The position numbers and the translations under genes are program-made. Below are positions 54,804 through 62,278 of a DNA stretch of 64,000 nucleotides, in pieces. The stretch is from positions 32,994 through 96,993 of the forward strand of contig CAZDET010000012.1 of NCBI GenBank assembly GCA_964504335.1, given 5' to 3'. How positions within the stretch are numbered: the stretch's first letter is position 1; the number at the start of each line of letters is the position of its first letter. This DNA comes from CAZDET01 sp964504335 (GTDB taxonomy: Bacteria; Bacteroidota; Bacteroidia; Chitinophagales; Saprospiraceae). The notes below the pieces were generated by a model. The model made no database searches. It saw only the letters and a list, made by a program, of their open reading frames with translations, and was not told where the DNA came from.

Positions 54804-54837
54804 GGCTTTAAGCTAAAATAACCCCAAAAAAGCCCTT
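54732..54837 (+). promoter_or_regulatory. Alternative RNA pairings of the cys attenuator
   Basis: Segment 1 AAACCCTT (54732-54739) pairs perfectly with segment 2 AAGGGTTT (54787-54794). Segment 2, AAGGGTTTT (54787-54795), can instead pair with segment 3, AAAGCCCTT (54829-54837), over 9 bp with one G-U; segment 3 is the 5' arm of the terminator. Segment 1 lies just upstream of the Cys run, where a ribosome stalled on the Cys codons would cover it, freeing segment 2 to act as antiterminator. A ribosome reaching the stop codon would cover segment 2 and allow termination. Confidence 0.7.
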
Positions 54838-54860
54838 CTGACCATTCGGAAGGGCTTTTT
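54827..54860 (+). terminator. Attenuator terminator upstream of cysH
   Basis: AAAAAGCCCTTC (54827-54838) pairs with GAAGGGCTTTTT (54849-54860), a 12-bp stem that can extend by three more pairs around a 4-nt loop and ends in T5. It stands 42 bp before the cysH ATG and so must be read through for cysH expression. Confidence 0.85.
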
Positions 54861-54902
54861 GTTCGACTACCCCCTTGTTAATACTTCACAAACGACTAAT
54901 CT

Positions 54903-55580
54903 ATGGTCTGCACGGAGGTCTCTCTCGATGTACTGCCCACGCTCAACAACGAATTTACCCCTCTTTCTTTCGAAGCACGGATTCAGCGGTTTTATCAGCT
55001 TTTTCCCGCAGAGCAGGTGCTGGCGACCAGTTCCTTCGGAACGAGCTCGGCCTTGCTGCTCTACCACCTCCACCGATATGCCCCCGACCAGCGCATTCAT
55101 TTCCTCGACACTACGTTTCACTTCGCCGAAACGATTGCCTACCGGGAGCAACTCACCCAACTATTCGGATTGAACGTGGAAGTTGTCCGTCCGGATCAGA
55201 AGCGCAATCAACTGGCCCGCCAACACCGCATGTGGAAAAATCAAGCCAAACGCTGCTGCCACTACAACAAGGTGTTGCCCCTGCGAACCCTCAAGGCCCG
55301 CTACCAAGTGTGGATTTCCGGTCTCCTGGGATTTCAGACCGGTCACCGATCTAAACTGTCCGTTTTCGAAGTGCGGGACGGTCTGTTAAAATTTCATCCC
55401 TTCATCGATATGGCGGAAGGCGAATTTTTGTTTTACTTTGGCCTGTACAAACTCCCATCTCACCCTCTATCCGAACTGGGCTATGGCTCCGTGGGATGTA
55501 CCCATTGCACGAGTCGAGGCGCAGGTCGGGAAGGCCGCTGGCAAGGTCAGACCAAGGAAGAGTGCGGATTGCACTTATGA
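54903..55580 (+). CDS. cysH: Assimilatory adenylyl-sulfate (APS) reductase, CysH family
   Basis: 225 residues. PAPS/APS reductase fold: LATSSFGTSSALLLYHLHRY (PP-loop-like), IHFLDTTFHFAETIAYREQL. KRCCHYNKVLPL (Cys118-Cys119) and GCTHC (Cys199, Cys202) supply the CC...CxxC ligands of a [4Fe-4S] cluster, which marks APS rather than PAPS reductase. The C-terminal ECGLHL has the catalytic Cys221. Reduces APS to sulfite with thioredoxin in cysteine synthesis. Preceded by the polycysteine attenuator, so probably induced on cysteine starvation. No other sulfate-assimilation genes are in the window. Confidence 0.92.
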   Translation: MVCTEVSLDVLPTLNNEFTPLSFEARIQRFYQLFPAEQVLATSSFGTSSALLLYHLHRYAPDQRIHFLDTTFHFAETIAYREQLTQLFGLNVEVVRPDQKRNQLARQHRMWKNQAKRCCHYNKVLPLRTLKARYQVWISGLLGFQTGHRSKLSVFEVRDGLLKFHPFIDMAEGEFLFYFGLYKLPSHPLSELGYGSVGCTHCTSRGAGREGRWQGQTKEECGLHL

Positions 55581-55742
55581 CTTTCCCCAAGCAACAATCC
55601 ACCGGCCAGCTTGTACTAATTGGTGCGCTTTTGAACAACACGAAAGAATCAGCAACGGCACCTGACGAAAGTCACTAGCCGCTGCTGAATGGTCCCCTAA
55701 TTTTTCGAACGTTCAATCGCCATTGAAGAATTCACTACGCAA

Positions 55743-56783
55743 ATGATTCAGACAGACATCATCATTATCGGTGCGGGCCCGGTCGGCCTATTCACCGTTT
55801 TCGAAGCCGGACTGTTAAAATTGCGCTGCCATCTGATCGACGCGCTTCCGCAGCCTGGAGGTCAACTAACGGAGATTTATCCGAAGAAACCGATCTATGA
55901 CATACCGGGCTATCCGACCATCCTTGCCGGAGAATTGGTAGATAACCTGATGAAGCAAATCGAGCCGTTCAACCCCGGGTTTACCCTCGGCGAACGCGCA
56001 GAGCGCATCGAACTGGTCGGTCCTAAAATGTATCAGGTAACCACCAGCCACGGCACTATTTTACAGGCACCCGTCATCACGATCGCCGGCGGATTGGGTT
56101 GTTTCGAGCCGCGGAAGCCGCCCATCAACAATCTGGCAAAATTCGAAGACCAAGGCGTAGAATATATCATCCGCGATCCGGAGTTCTACCGCGATAAGCG
56201 CGTAATCATCGCCGGAGGTGGAGACTCTGCCCTGGATTGGACAATCTTTCTCGCAGATGTAGCCAGTAAGCTAACCCTCATCCACCGCCGCACGGAATTC
56301 CGGGGCGCGCTCGACTCCGTCGAAAAAGTCCATAACCTGGCTGCCGATGGCCGCATTGATCTTATCACCAATGCCCAGGCAGTCGGATTGAAAGGTGATC
56401 AGTACCTCACCGATGTCGTAATCAAGCACAAGGAGCGGGGCGAGTTCAATGTTCCGACCGACCACTTCGTCCCCTTATTCGGGCTTTCGCCAAAACTCGG
56501 CCCCATTGCCGATTGGGGACTGACAATCGATAAGAACGCTATCGAAGTAAATACCTTCGACTACAGCACGAATATTCCGGGCATCTACGCCGTAGGAGAC
56601 ATCAATACCTACCCCGGCAAACTGAAGCTGATTCTGTGCGGATTCCACGAAGGTACATTGGCGATGCAATCAGCCTTTAAGTATATCTATCCCGACAAAA
56701 AGCTCAGCTTCAAGTACACGACCGTAAATGGTGTACAGGGATTTGAACAAGAAAAGCCGGCCGAAGAAGCGGTCGCGAAATAA
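55743..56783 (+). CDS. Ferredoxin-NADP reductase, thioredoxin-reductase-like type
   Basis: 346 residues. FAD motif DIIIIGAGPVGLFTVFEAGLL, QPGGQLTEIYPKKPIYDIPGYP, NADPH motif VIIAGGGDSALDWTIFLAD, and C-terminal GIYAVGDINTYPGKLKLIL. The redox-active CxxC of thioredoxin reductases is absent, which with the length identifies the TrxR-like FNR family. It exchanges electrons between NADPH and ferredoxin or flavodoxin. It lies 162 bp after cysH on the same strand and could supply ferredoxin for sulfite reduction, which is only a guess from position. Confidence 0.9.
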   Translation: MIQTDIIIIGAGPVGLFTVFEAGLLKLRCHLIDALPQPGGQLTEIYPKKPIYDIPGYPTILAGELVDNLMKQIEPFNPGFTLGERAERIELVGPKMYQVTTSHGTILQAPVITIAGGLGCFEPRKPPINNLAKFEDQGVEYIIRDPEFYRDKRVIIAGGGDSALDWTIFLADVASKLTLIHRRTEFRGALDSVEKVHNLAADGRIDLITNAQAVGLKGDQYLTDVVIKHKERGEFNVPTDHFVPLFGLSPKLGPIADWGLTIDKNAIEVNTFDYSTNIPGIYAVGDINTYPGKLKLILCGFHEGTLAMQSAFKYIYPDKKLSFKYTTVNGVQGFEQEKPAEEAVAK

Positions 56784-56800
56784 GAGAAATGACCTTACTG

Positions 56801-56870
56801 GCTGTGAAACTCCGTGGCTCTCTGTAGCGAAATGATCAGAGAGCGCTTCGAAGTTTCACAGCTGTTTTAT
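56801..56870. terminator. Terminator between convergent genes
   Basis: CTGTGAAACT (56802-56811) pairs with AGTTTCACAG (56852-56861); an inner stem CTCTCTG (56818-56824) pairs with CAGAGAG (56837-56843); followed by TGTTTTATTT on the plus strand. It ends the FNR transcript and, in reverse, may also serve the M28 peptidase gene. Confidence 0.7.
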
Positions 56871-58100
56871 TTAGAAGGTAACCTGGAAAGAAAGTTCTTT
56901 CCCGTCTCGTAATACGGTAATTTCTGTAGTCTGGCCCTTCTCAAATTTGCTGAGGCCCTCCATGTATTCGTAGATGTCCCCAATTGGAAGATCACCCATT
57001 TTAATGATGACATCCCCTCCCTTCAGACCTGCTTCGGCGGCGGGCCGACCTTCGATCACACTATCGATCCGCATGCCTTCCCCCTCGTTCACGTAATCGG
57101 GCATAACGCCCAGGCTTACTTTAAAGCTGGCTGCCTGCCGCTGGTTGTCGTTCTTGGTTGGGGTAAATGCCAGTTTTTCGTCGCTTTGAACTTCCGTGAT
57201 TAAGGCAAGTATGAAATCACTAATGGATAGCAATCCAGGGAAGTTGATCAGGTGCACATCATCAGTTGGCTTGTGATACTCCCCGTGCTGCCCGGTGAAG
57301 AAGTGCAAGGACGGGATATCCTTGAGGTAAAAGCTGGTGTGGTCGGAGGGCCCTACCCCACTTTCTGTAGTTACGGTTTGAATGCTGTCTACATCAATTT
57401 CCTCAATAGCAGCCGGCCAGGCGGGGCTGGTTCCCACTCCGTGAATAGCAAGCACCCGCTCTTCATTAAGGCGCCCAACCATGTCGAGATTGATCATGTA
57501 AGAAATGTCATCGAGCTCAATGGTGGGATCGTCCACCCATTTTTTACTCCCGAGTAATCCCATCTCTTCGCCGGAGAAGGCAATGAATAGATAATTGTGC
57601 GCAGAATGAGCCTCCGACTCCCGCAATTGCTTGGCGAGGTAGAGTAGAATTGCTACCCCGCTGGCATTATCGTCGGCACCGTTGTGGATCTCAGGTCCAC
57701 CGGCGTGTAAGGAACCAAAACCACCCAGCCCCAGATGGTCGTAATGAGCACCGATAACTACCGTTGTAGAAGCCGCATTATCGATCAATCCTACTACGTT
57801 TCGCCCCACCCGGGATTCTCCCGTGGCGGCATGAGGATTCGCTCGAAATTGAAAATTGAAATCGTGGAAGTAGGTGTCGTCTTTACCCGCCGGTGCAACC
57901 CCTTCCTGAGCCAGCCGCCAGGCGATGTAGTCAGCGGCCATGCGTTCCGAAGGAAGTCCGGATTCGCGCCCCATCAAATAATCAGAAGCCAGATACACGA
58001 CATCGGCTTTTACCTGCTGGAGCAACTCCCCTGAGGATTGAGCAGCAACCTGCACGAAAAGACCTGCCAGAAGGCCAATAATCACTAAGGAAATTTTCAT
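56871..58100 (-). CDS. M28 family zinc aminopeptidase with PDZ domain, secreted
   Basis: 409 residues. Signal peptide MKISLVIIGLLAGLFVQVAAQ. Peptidase M28 domain: VVIGAHYDHLGLGGFGS (His, metal), IHNGADDNASGVAILLYLAK (bridging Asp), FIAFSGEEMGLLGSKKWVDD (catalytic Glu-Glu), and SDHTSFYLKDIPSLHFFTG. The C-terminal PDZ domain reads VIEGRPAAEAGLKGGDVIIKMGDLP. Periplasmic or exported di-zinc exopeptidase acting on peptides. Monocistronic; the start gives the signal peptide directly. Confidence 0.92.
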   Translation of the reverse strand: MKISLVIIGLLAGLFVQVAAQSSGELLQQVKADVVYLASDYLMGRESGLPSERMAADYIAWRLAQEGVAPAGKDDTYFHDFNFQFRANPHAATGESRVGRNVVGLIDNAASTTVVIGAHYDHLGLGGFGSLHAGGPEIHNGADDNASGVAILLYLAKQLRESEAHSAHNYLFIAFSGEEMGLLGSKKWVDDPTIELDDISYMINLDMVGRLNEERVLAIHGVGTSPAWPAAIEEIDVDSIQTVTTESGVGPSDHTSFYLKDIPSLHFFTGQHGEYHKPTDDVHLINFPGLLSISDFILALITEVQSDEKLAFTPTKNDNQRQAASFKVSLGVMPDYVNEGEGMRIDSVIEGRPAAEAGLKGGDVIIKMGDLPIGDIYEYMEGLSKFEKGQTTEITVLRDGKELSFQVTF

Positions 58101-58178
58101 TCGTACGAATTTTCAACTAAAAATCTGGAAGGACCACTGAGCGGTATTTCCCGTAAGCCCGTGGTCCTACATGATTCG

Positions 58179-58760
58179 TTACTTTTTTTCTTTAATGGCC
58201 TCTTGGGTCAAGAAGTCCAACCCGTCGCCATTGATGCAGTACCGCAAACCGGTAGGTGCCGGACCGTCGTTGAACACGTGCCCCAAGTGCCCATCACAGC
58301 GGGCGCATCGCAACTCGACGCGCCGCATGCCGTAGCTCAGATCATCGTGTTCAGACACGTGTTCCGGCTTGATAGGCTGGTAGAAACTCGGCCAACCGGA
58401 ACCAGACTTAAATTTAGCATCACTGCCAAACAACGGCAACCCACAACCGGCACAGGTGTACACTCCCTCTTCCTTGTTGTTGAGCAATTCACTAGTGAAG
58501 GCACGCTCCGTTCCGGATTGGCGAAGAATGTAAAACTCTTCCTCGGTAAGCAACTCCTTCCACTCCCCACGCGACTTTTCTACCTTCACAATTTCCGATC
58601 CCTCAACTGGTACATACAACTGATCTTGCCGTGCGGATTCGATTGCATAATTGGTTGCACTGGCGGAAGCACCGTTTTGATTATCCGCCTTTACTTCCGA
58701 TTGCGACTGTCCACAGCCAACAAGCAACAGACAGCAAACAATAACAGATACGACTCTCAT
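58179..58760 (-). CDS. msrB: Peptide-methionine (R)-S-oxide reductase MsrB, lipoprotein
   Basis: 193 residues. Lipoprotein signal ending LLLVGC|GQSQ. MsrB domain: EEFYILRQSGTERAFTSELL, zinc CxxC pairs in YTCAGCGLPLFG and LRCARCDGHLGHVF, FKSGSGWPSFYQPI, and the catalytic Cys in LRYCINGDGLDFL. Reduces methionine-R-sulfoxide in envelope proteins. The catalytic region reads CINGDGL rather than the common CVNSxSL, a small variation. Anchored to a membrane rather than cytosolic. Confidence 0.93.
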   Translation of the reverse strand: MRVVSVIVCCLLLVGCGQSQSEVKADNQNGASASATNYAIESARQDQLYVPVEGSEIVKVEKSRGEWKELLTEEEFYILRQSGTERAFTSELLNNKEEGVYTCAGCGLPLFGSDAKFKSGSGWPSFYQPIKPEHVSEHDDLSYGMRRVELRCARCDGHLGHVFNDGPAPTGLRYCINGDGLDFLTQEAIKEKK

Positions 58761-58857
58761 AATTGTCTTTTTCTGAAAAACAAGGATGAATAATAGCAGT
58801 TCTTCGGTGCGCTCCGTCTTCTACTCTTTAGACACTGGCATTACAACTTCACAAAAA

Positions 58858-58900
58858 ACTAACCGACTAACAGACTAAATCACTAACCGACTAAAACACT
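58858..58900 (+). repeat. Tandem degenerate octamer repeat (ACTAAnnn)
   Basis: Five consecutive 8-mers beginning ACTAA (58858, 58866, 58874, 58882, 58890) plus a final ACT. The last three bases of each unit vary. It lies between msrB and the small membrane protein gene and ends next to the stop of the latter. Confidence 0.75.
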
Positions 58901-58903
58901 CCC

Positions 58904-59362
58904 CTACTTCTTCTTCCGTATCCGCGGATGGTTCCACTCTTCCCGCTGCGCAAATTCTACAATCTTGCGGATAAAGGCCATCATCGACAAAAATACCAGG
59001 TATCCGAAGGCAACCACGATAAATATCCATCGATACGACCCGGCCTCATTAATGGTCAGAGAGGAGAGCCCCCAGGCAACCAACCCGGAAGCCACCGCCA
59101 GGCCCAAAAAACAGTACACCGAGCGCCCCCAATACCGCATCATATTTTTTGAGGAGACGCTGAATACACTGTTGAACAGAGCAAATAACAGCAACAGTGA
59201 AGCAGCCGCCATCCACGGAAAACGCGGAGAGATCTCCATCGCCCCGGTCATATCCAGCAGCTTTCCAATCCCGGCAATGAGTATCATCCCGCCAAACGAA
59301 ACGGCAGCCTGATGAATAGGAGGAATAGATATTTCGAAAATGGAAGTGGATGATTCTGACAT
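58904..59362 (-). CDS. Small membrane protein of unknown function
   Basis: 152 residues with four predicted membrane helices (AAVSFGGMILIAGIGKLLD, FPWMAAASLLLLFALFNSVF, YCFLGLAVASGLVAWGLSSL, WIFIVVAFGYLVFLSMMAFI). The cytoplasmic C-terminus is basic (WNHPRIRKKK). I do not recognise the family. Composition matches its neighbours; no frameshift. The nearby octamer repeat and isolated position suggest a monocistronic gene. Confidence 0.7.
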   Translation of the reverse strand: MSESSTSIFEISIPPIHQAAVSFGGMILIAGIGKLLDMTGAMEISPRFPWMAAASLLLLFALFNSVFSVSSKNMMRYWGRSVYCFLGLAVASGLVAWGLSSLTINEAGSYRWIFIVVAFGYLVFLSMMAFIRKIVEFAQREEWNHPRIRKKK

Positions 59363-59535
59363 AGTTGTAAATACTGTACGGGCGAAATGGCAAGAATGTC
59401 GACCACAGAAGACAATAGACCCCGCAGATGATCGTTTATCGGTCAGAAATGCCCTTCACTACTGAAATCAAACAATCTGACTCGCTCTGGTCAGGTTTGA
59501 TCTCGGAAATCATCCACGTTCTCGCAACTACTTTA

Positions 59536-59553
59536 GCATACGCTAGTGTATGC
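59536..59553. promoter_or_regulatory. 18-bp near-perfect palindrome upstream of the secreted nuclease-like gene
   Basis: GCATACGCTAGTGTATGC, arms GCATAC/GTATGC around a CTAG core with one G/T mismatch pair. It lies 41 bp before the ATG at 59595, a position suited to an operator or leader hairpin. Confidence 0.35.
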
Positions 59554-59594
59554 CATGCCCTTTATTTTTCATCTGAAACAAGCGAGGAAGTAGA

Positions 59595-61532
59595 ATGTTA
59601 TCGAAAATTTACCACGTTTCTCTCTGGCTCCTGTTGTCGCTACCAATACTGATCCAGGCACAGGCGATCATCCCTATTCATACGATCCAGGGGGCCGACG
59701 ATCGCAGTTCACTCATTGGTCAGTCGGTCGTCCTGCAACCAGCAGTAGTAACGGGACTTGGTTCTGCGCGTTTCTTCGCCCAGGTCCCCGATGAGCAGGT
59801 TGACAATGACCCGAACACCTCCGAAGGAATACTCATCTCCGGCTTCATTTCCCCCCGGCCTTCCGTCGGAGATTTGGTCGAAATACGCGGCACCGTACTA
59901 GAAATCGATGGAATGACCGCCATCGCTGATCCCGGCCTGGAAGTTCGGGTGGTTGCCGAAAATCAGGACTTGCCCACACCAGTTCGGATCGACCCCAATT
60001 TTCCGACCGGGGAGGCCCAGCCCATCCCCGAACTGGAACGGGTGGAAGGCATGCGCATCGAATTGTCGGGGATGGTGTGTGCCCCCTCGGCCGAAGGCGA
60101 CCTGTTTGCCGTTCGCGCCGGCAATCGAAGATCGTACCGCGAGCCGGGTATTCGTTTTCCGGGAGTAGCCAATTTGCCAGTCTGGGATGGCAACCCGGAG
60201 CGCTTTTTTGTAAACCCGGGAGGCCTAAACCTTCCGGATAACCGCTTCGTGGCTGCGGGCGGAGCCGTTGAGTTGACGGGAGTGCTTACCCAGTGGAACG
60301 AAAACTACGTCGCCTTCCCCGAGCGCCTGGATTTGGAGGCAGTAGCGCCCGTCCAGCCCGTCCGCCCCGCACAATCGGACGAAATTGCAGTCGCCTCCTT
60401 CAATGTCTTACTCCTCGACCGCGATCGGCGCAATTACGAGCTCCGGATCCGGAAAATTGCCCGCTACCTCACCGAATCGCTGCGCAGCCCCCACATCATT
60501 GCCCTCCAGGAAATCGGAGGGGAAATCGAATTACAGGACTTGCAGTTTCAACTCGAATTGGCCAATCCCGGCATCCAGTACGAGCGCTTTTTCCTGGAAG
60601 GAAACGATAATGTACACACCGCTTTCCTCGCCCGCACGGACCTTGGCAACTACTCCATCCAGCAGCTCGGTAAAAACGAGCGCTTCACCACAGGTGGGCG
60701 CCTGCACAATCGTCCGCCCCTGTTACTAACCGTCGAACTCGCCACCCAACCCGCTCAGACGCTTCAGGTCCTGAACGTACATGTGCGCTCGCTCGACGGC
60801 TCCGAGGACGGTGATGCAGACTTCGTTTTCGAAAAACGCCACGAGCAGGCCAAGTCCATCGCTCGCATGATCGAAGACCTGCGCAGCGAAAACCTGATCG
60901 TGCTCGGAGATTTCAATGCCTTCGCCTTCTCGGATGGGTTTGTCGATGTTATCGGTCAGGTTTCCGGTCAATCAGGCCTGCCGGCTCAGTTTCCGGTAGC
61001 TCCCATCTTGTCCCGGCCCCTCCGATTATTATCGACCGAACTGCCGGAAATGGAGCAGTACAGTTTCGTCTTTAAGGGGGATGCACAACAACTCGATCAC
61101 GCCTTGGTAAATGACCTCCGCGGGATGCAGGTTACCGAAATGGCCTTTGCCCGGGGCAATGCCGATGCACCGACGTCCAGCCTATCCAACGACCTCCTGC
61201 TAGACCGCGCCAGCGATCACGATGGCCTGGTCGTCTACCTTCAGGTGGATGCCTTCGTACCTACCGTGCAGCCAATCCCGGAGGAGGCATTGAGTATTCA
61301 AATGGCAAATCCTGCCAGAAGCGGCAGCACCTTTTCCATCTACACCACCCTTCCCTCCTTGCAAGGCCAATGGATGAACGGACTCGGTCAGTTGGTCGAT
61401 GCCTTTGAATTGGCAAACGGCACCTCCCAGCTGATCGTTCCTCCTTCGCTCCCCACTGGTGTGTACCACCTGCAACTACACGATTCAATGGGACGAATAC
61501 GCACCCGGTCAGTTTTGGTCAAGGCCCCTTAA
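59595..61532 (+). CDS. Secreted endonuclease/exonuclease/phosphatase-family protein with type A T9SS domain
   Basis: 645 residues. Signal peptide ending PILIQAQ. An N-terminal OB-fold-like region resembling ExeM/NucH-type extracellular nucleases (VVTGLGSARFFAQVPDEQ, GDLVEIRGTVLEIDGMT). The EEP domain (~270-560) has EIAVASFNVLL, IIALQEIGGEIEL, LIVLGDFNAFAFSDGF and ASDHDGLVVYL. The catalytic Asn, Glu, Asp-x-Asn and Asp-His residues are all present. The C-terminal ~80 residues look like a diverged type A T9SS sorting domain (MANPARSGSTFSIYT ... GRIRTRSVLVKAP). Probably a secreted DNase or phosphodiesterase for nutrient scavenging. Confidence 0.85.
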   Translation: MLSKIYHVSLWLLLSLPILIQAQAIIPIHTIQGADDRSSLIGQSVVLQPAVVTGLGSARFFAQVPDEQVDNDPNTSEGILISGFISPRPSVGDLVEIRGTVLEIDGMTAIADPGLEVRVVAENQDLPTPVRIDPNFPTGEAQPIPELERVEGMRIELSGMVCAPSAEGDLFAVRAGNRRSYREPGIRFPGVANLPVWDGNPERFFVNPGGLNLPDNRFVAAGGAVELTGVLTQWNENYVAFPERLDLEAVAPVQPVRPAQSDEIAVASFNVLLLDRDRRNYELRIRKIARYLTESLRSPHIIALQEIGGEIELQDLQFQLELANPGIQYERFFLEGNDNVHTAFLARTDLGNYSIQQLGKNERFTTGGRLHNRPPLLLTVELATQPAQTLQVLNVHVRSLDGSEDGDADFVFEKRHEQAKSIARMIEDLRSENLIVLGDFNAFAFSDGFVDVIGQVSGQSGLPAQFPVAPILSRPLRLLSTELPEMEQYSFVFKGDAQQLDHALVNDLRGMQVTEMAFARGNADAPTSSLSNDLLLDRASDHDGLVVYLQVDAFVPTVQPIPEEALSIQMANPARSGSTFSIYTTLPSLQGQWMNGLGQLVDAFELANGTSQLIVPPSLPTGVYHLQLHDSMGRIRTRSVLVKAP

Positions 61533-61550
61533 GTTGGATTGGAGGTATGT

Positions 61551-61624
61551 TGGTACTTTAGTCTTTTAGTACTTTAGTCAATTAGTACTTTGGTCTTCTC
61601 ATTTTACCAAAGTACCAAAAGACC
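61551..61624. repeat. Inverted arms of degenerate octamer repeats (ACTAnnnn / TAGTnnnn)
   Basis: Six 8-mers T(A/G)GTnnnn run from 61551 to 61598. After a short spacer, reverse-orientation units ACCAAAGT, ACCAAAAG and ACC follow (61606-61624). GTACTTTGGT (61585-61594) pairs with ACCAAAGTAC (61606-61615). Same design as 17517-17590 and the same core as 58858-58900. It fills the gap before the WbqC gene. Confidence 0.7.
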
Positions 61625-62278
61625 GTGTACCAAAACCTCCTAACCGAATCTTGCTACTTCGCCCCCATCGCACACTGGGCATTTGCTGCTCACAGCCGAA
61701 ACTGGTATGTGGAAGCAATGGAAAACTTCCAAAAAGGTGGATTTCGAAATCGGTGCCGCATTGCCGGCCCTAACGGCCCCCTTCTCCTCACCGTACCCCT
61801 GCAAAAGGGAAAACACAAGGCCCAACCCATTCAGGAAGTCCAAATCGATTACCGCAAAAAATGGGCCCGCCAACATTGGCAAAGCATTCAGACCGCCTAC
61901 GGCAAAGCCCCGTTTTTCGACTTCTACGCAGAAGCCATTCAACATTGCTACGAATCTCCCCCAATCTATTTGTGGGAATGGCAAGCGCGCTGCCGCAGCC
62001 TCATAAAGGGCTTTATCCCCTTGTCTATCTCTTTTTCTGAAACCGAGTTGTATCTGTGGGAATGGCCCGACGAGACCCTCGACCTACGCAACCGCATCCG
62101 GTCGAGTTCGGAAACGGTCCACCCGTGGTTCATCCCGGCTGCTTATCCACAGCTCTTCCGCGAACGGTACGGCTTTCTGCCCAATTTGAGTATATTGGAC
62201 CTGTTATTTTGCACGGGTCCACAGGCAGAGGAATACCTGTTAGCATCCGTGCAGCGACCCAAAGTAAGCGGCCATTGA
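61625..62278 (+). CDS. WbqC family protein
   Basis: 217 residues from a GTG start (61625). WbqC-like features: ESCYFAPIAHWAFAAHSRNWYVEAMENFQKGGFRNRC, LTVPLQKGKHKAQPIQEVQI, HWQSIQTAYGKAPFFDFY, and FLPNLSILDLLFCTGPQAEEYL. Cytosolic, no signal peptide. The family occurs in O-antigen and glycan clusters but the reaction is not established. Stop overlaps the start of the dynamin-like gene (TTGA). Confidence 0.85.
   Translation: MYQNLLTESCYFAPIAHWAFAAHSRNWYVEAMENFQKGGFRNRCRIAGPNGPLLLTVPLQKGKHKAQPIQEVQIDYRKKWARQHWQSIQTAYGKAPFFDFYAEAIQHCYESPPIYLWEWQARCRSLIKGFIPLSISFSETELYLWEWPDETLDLRNRIRSSSETVHPWFIPAAYPQLFRERYGFLPNLSILDLLFCTGPQAEEYLLASVQRPKVSGH

Noticed and set aside
58858..58900. Possible CRISPR-like array
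   Set aside because: The repeat unit is only 8 bp with no spacers of constant 25-40 bp length and no cas genes; it is a short tandem repeat.
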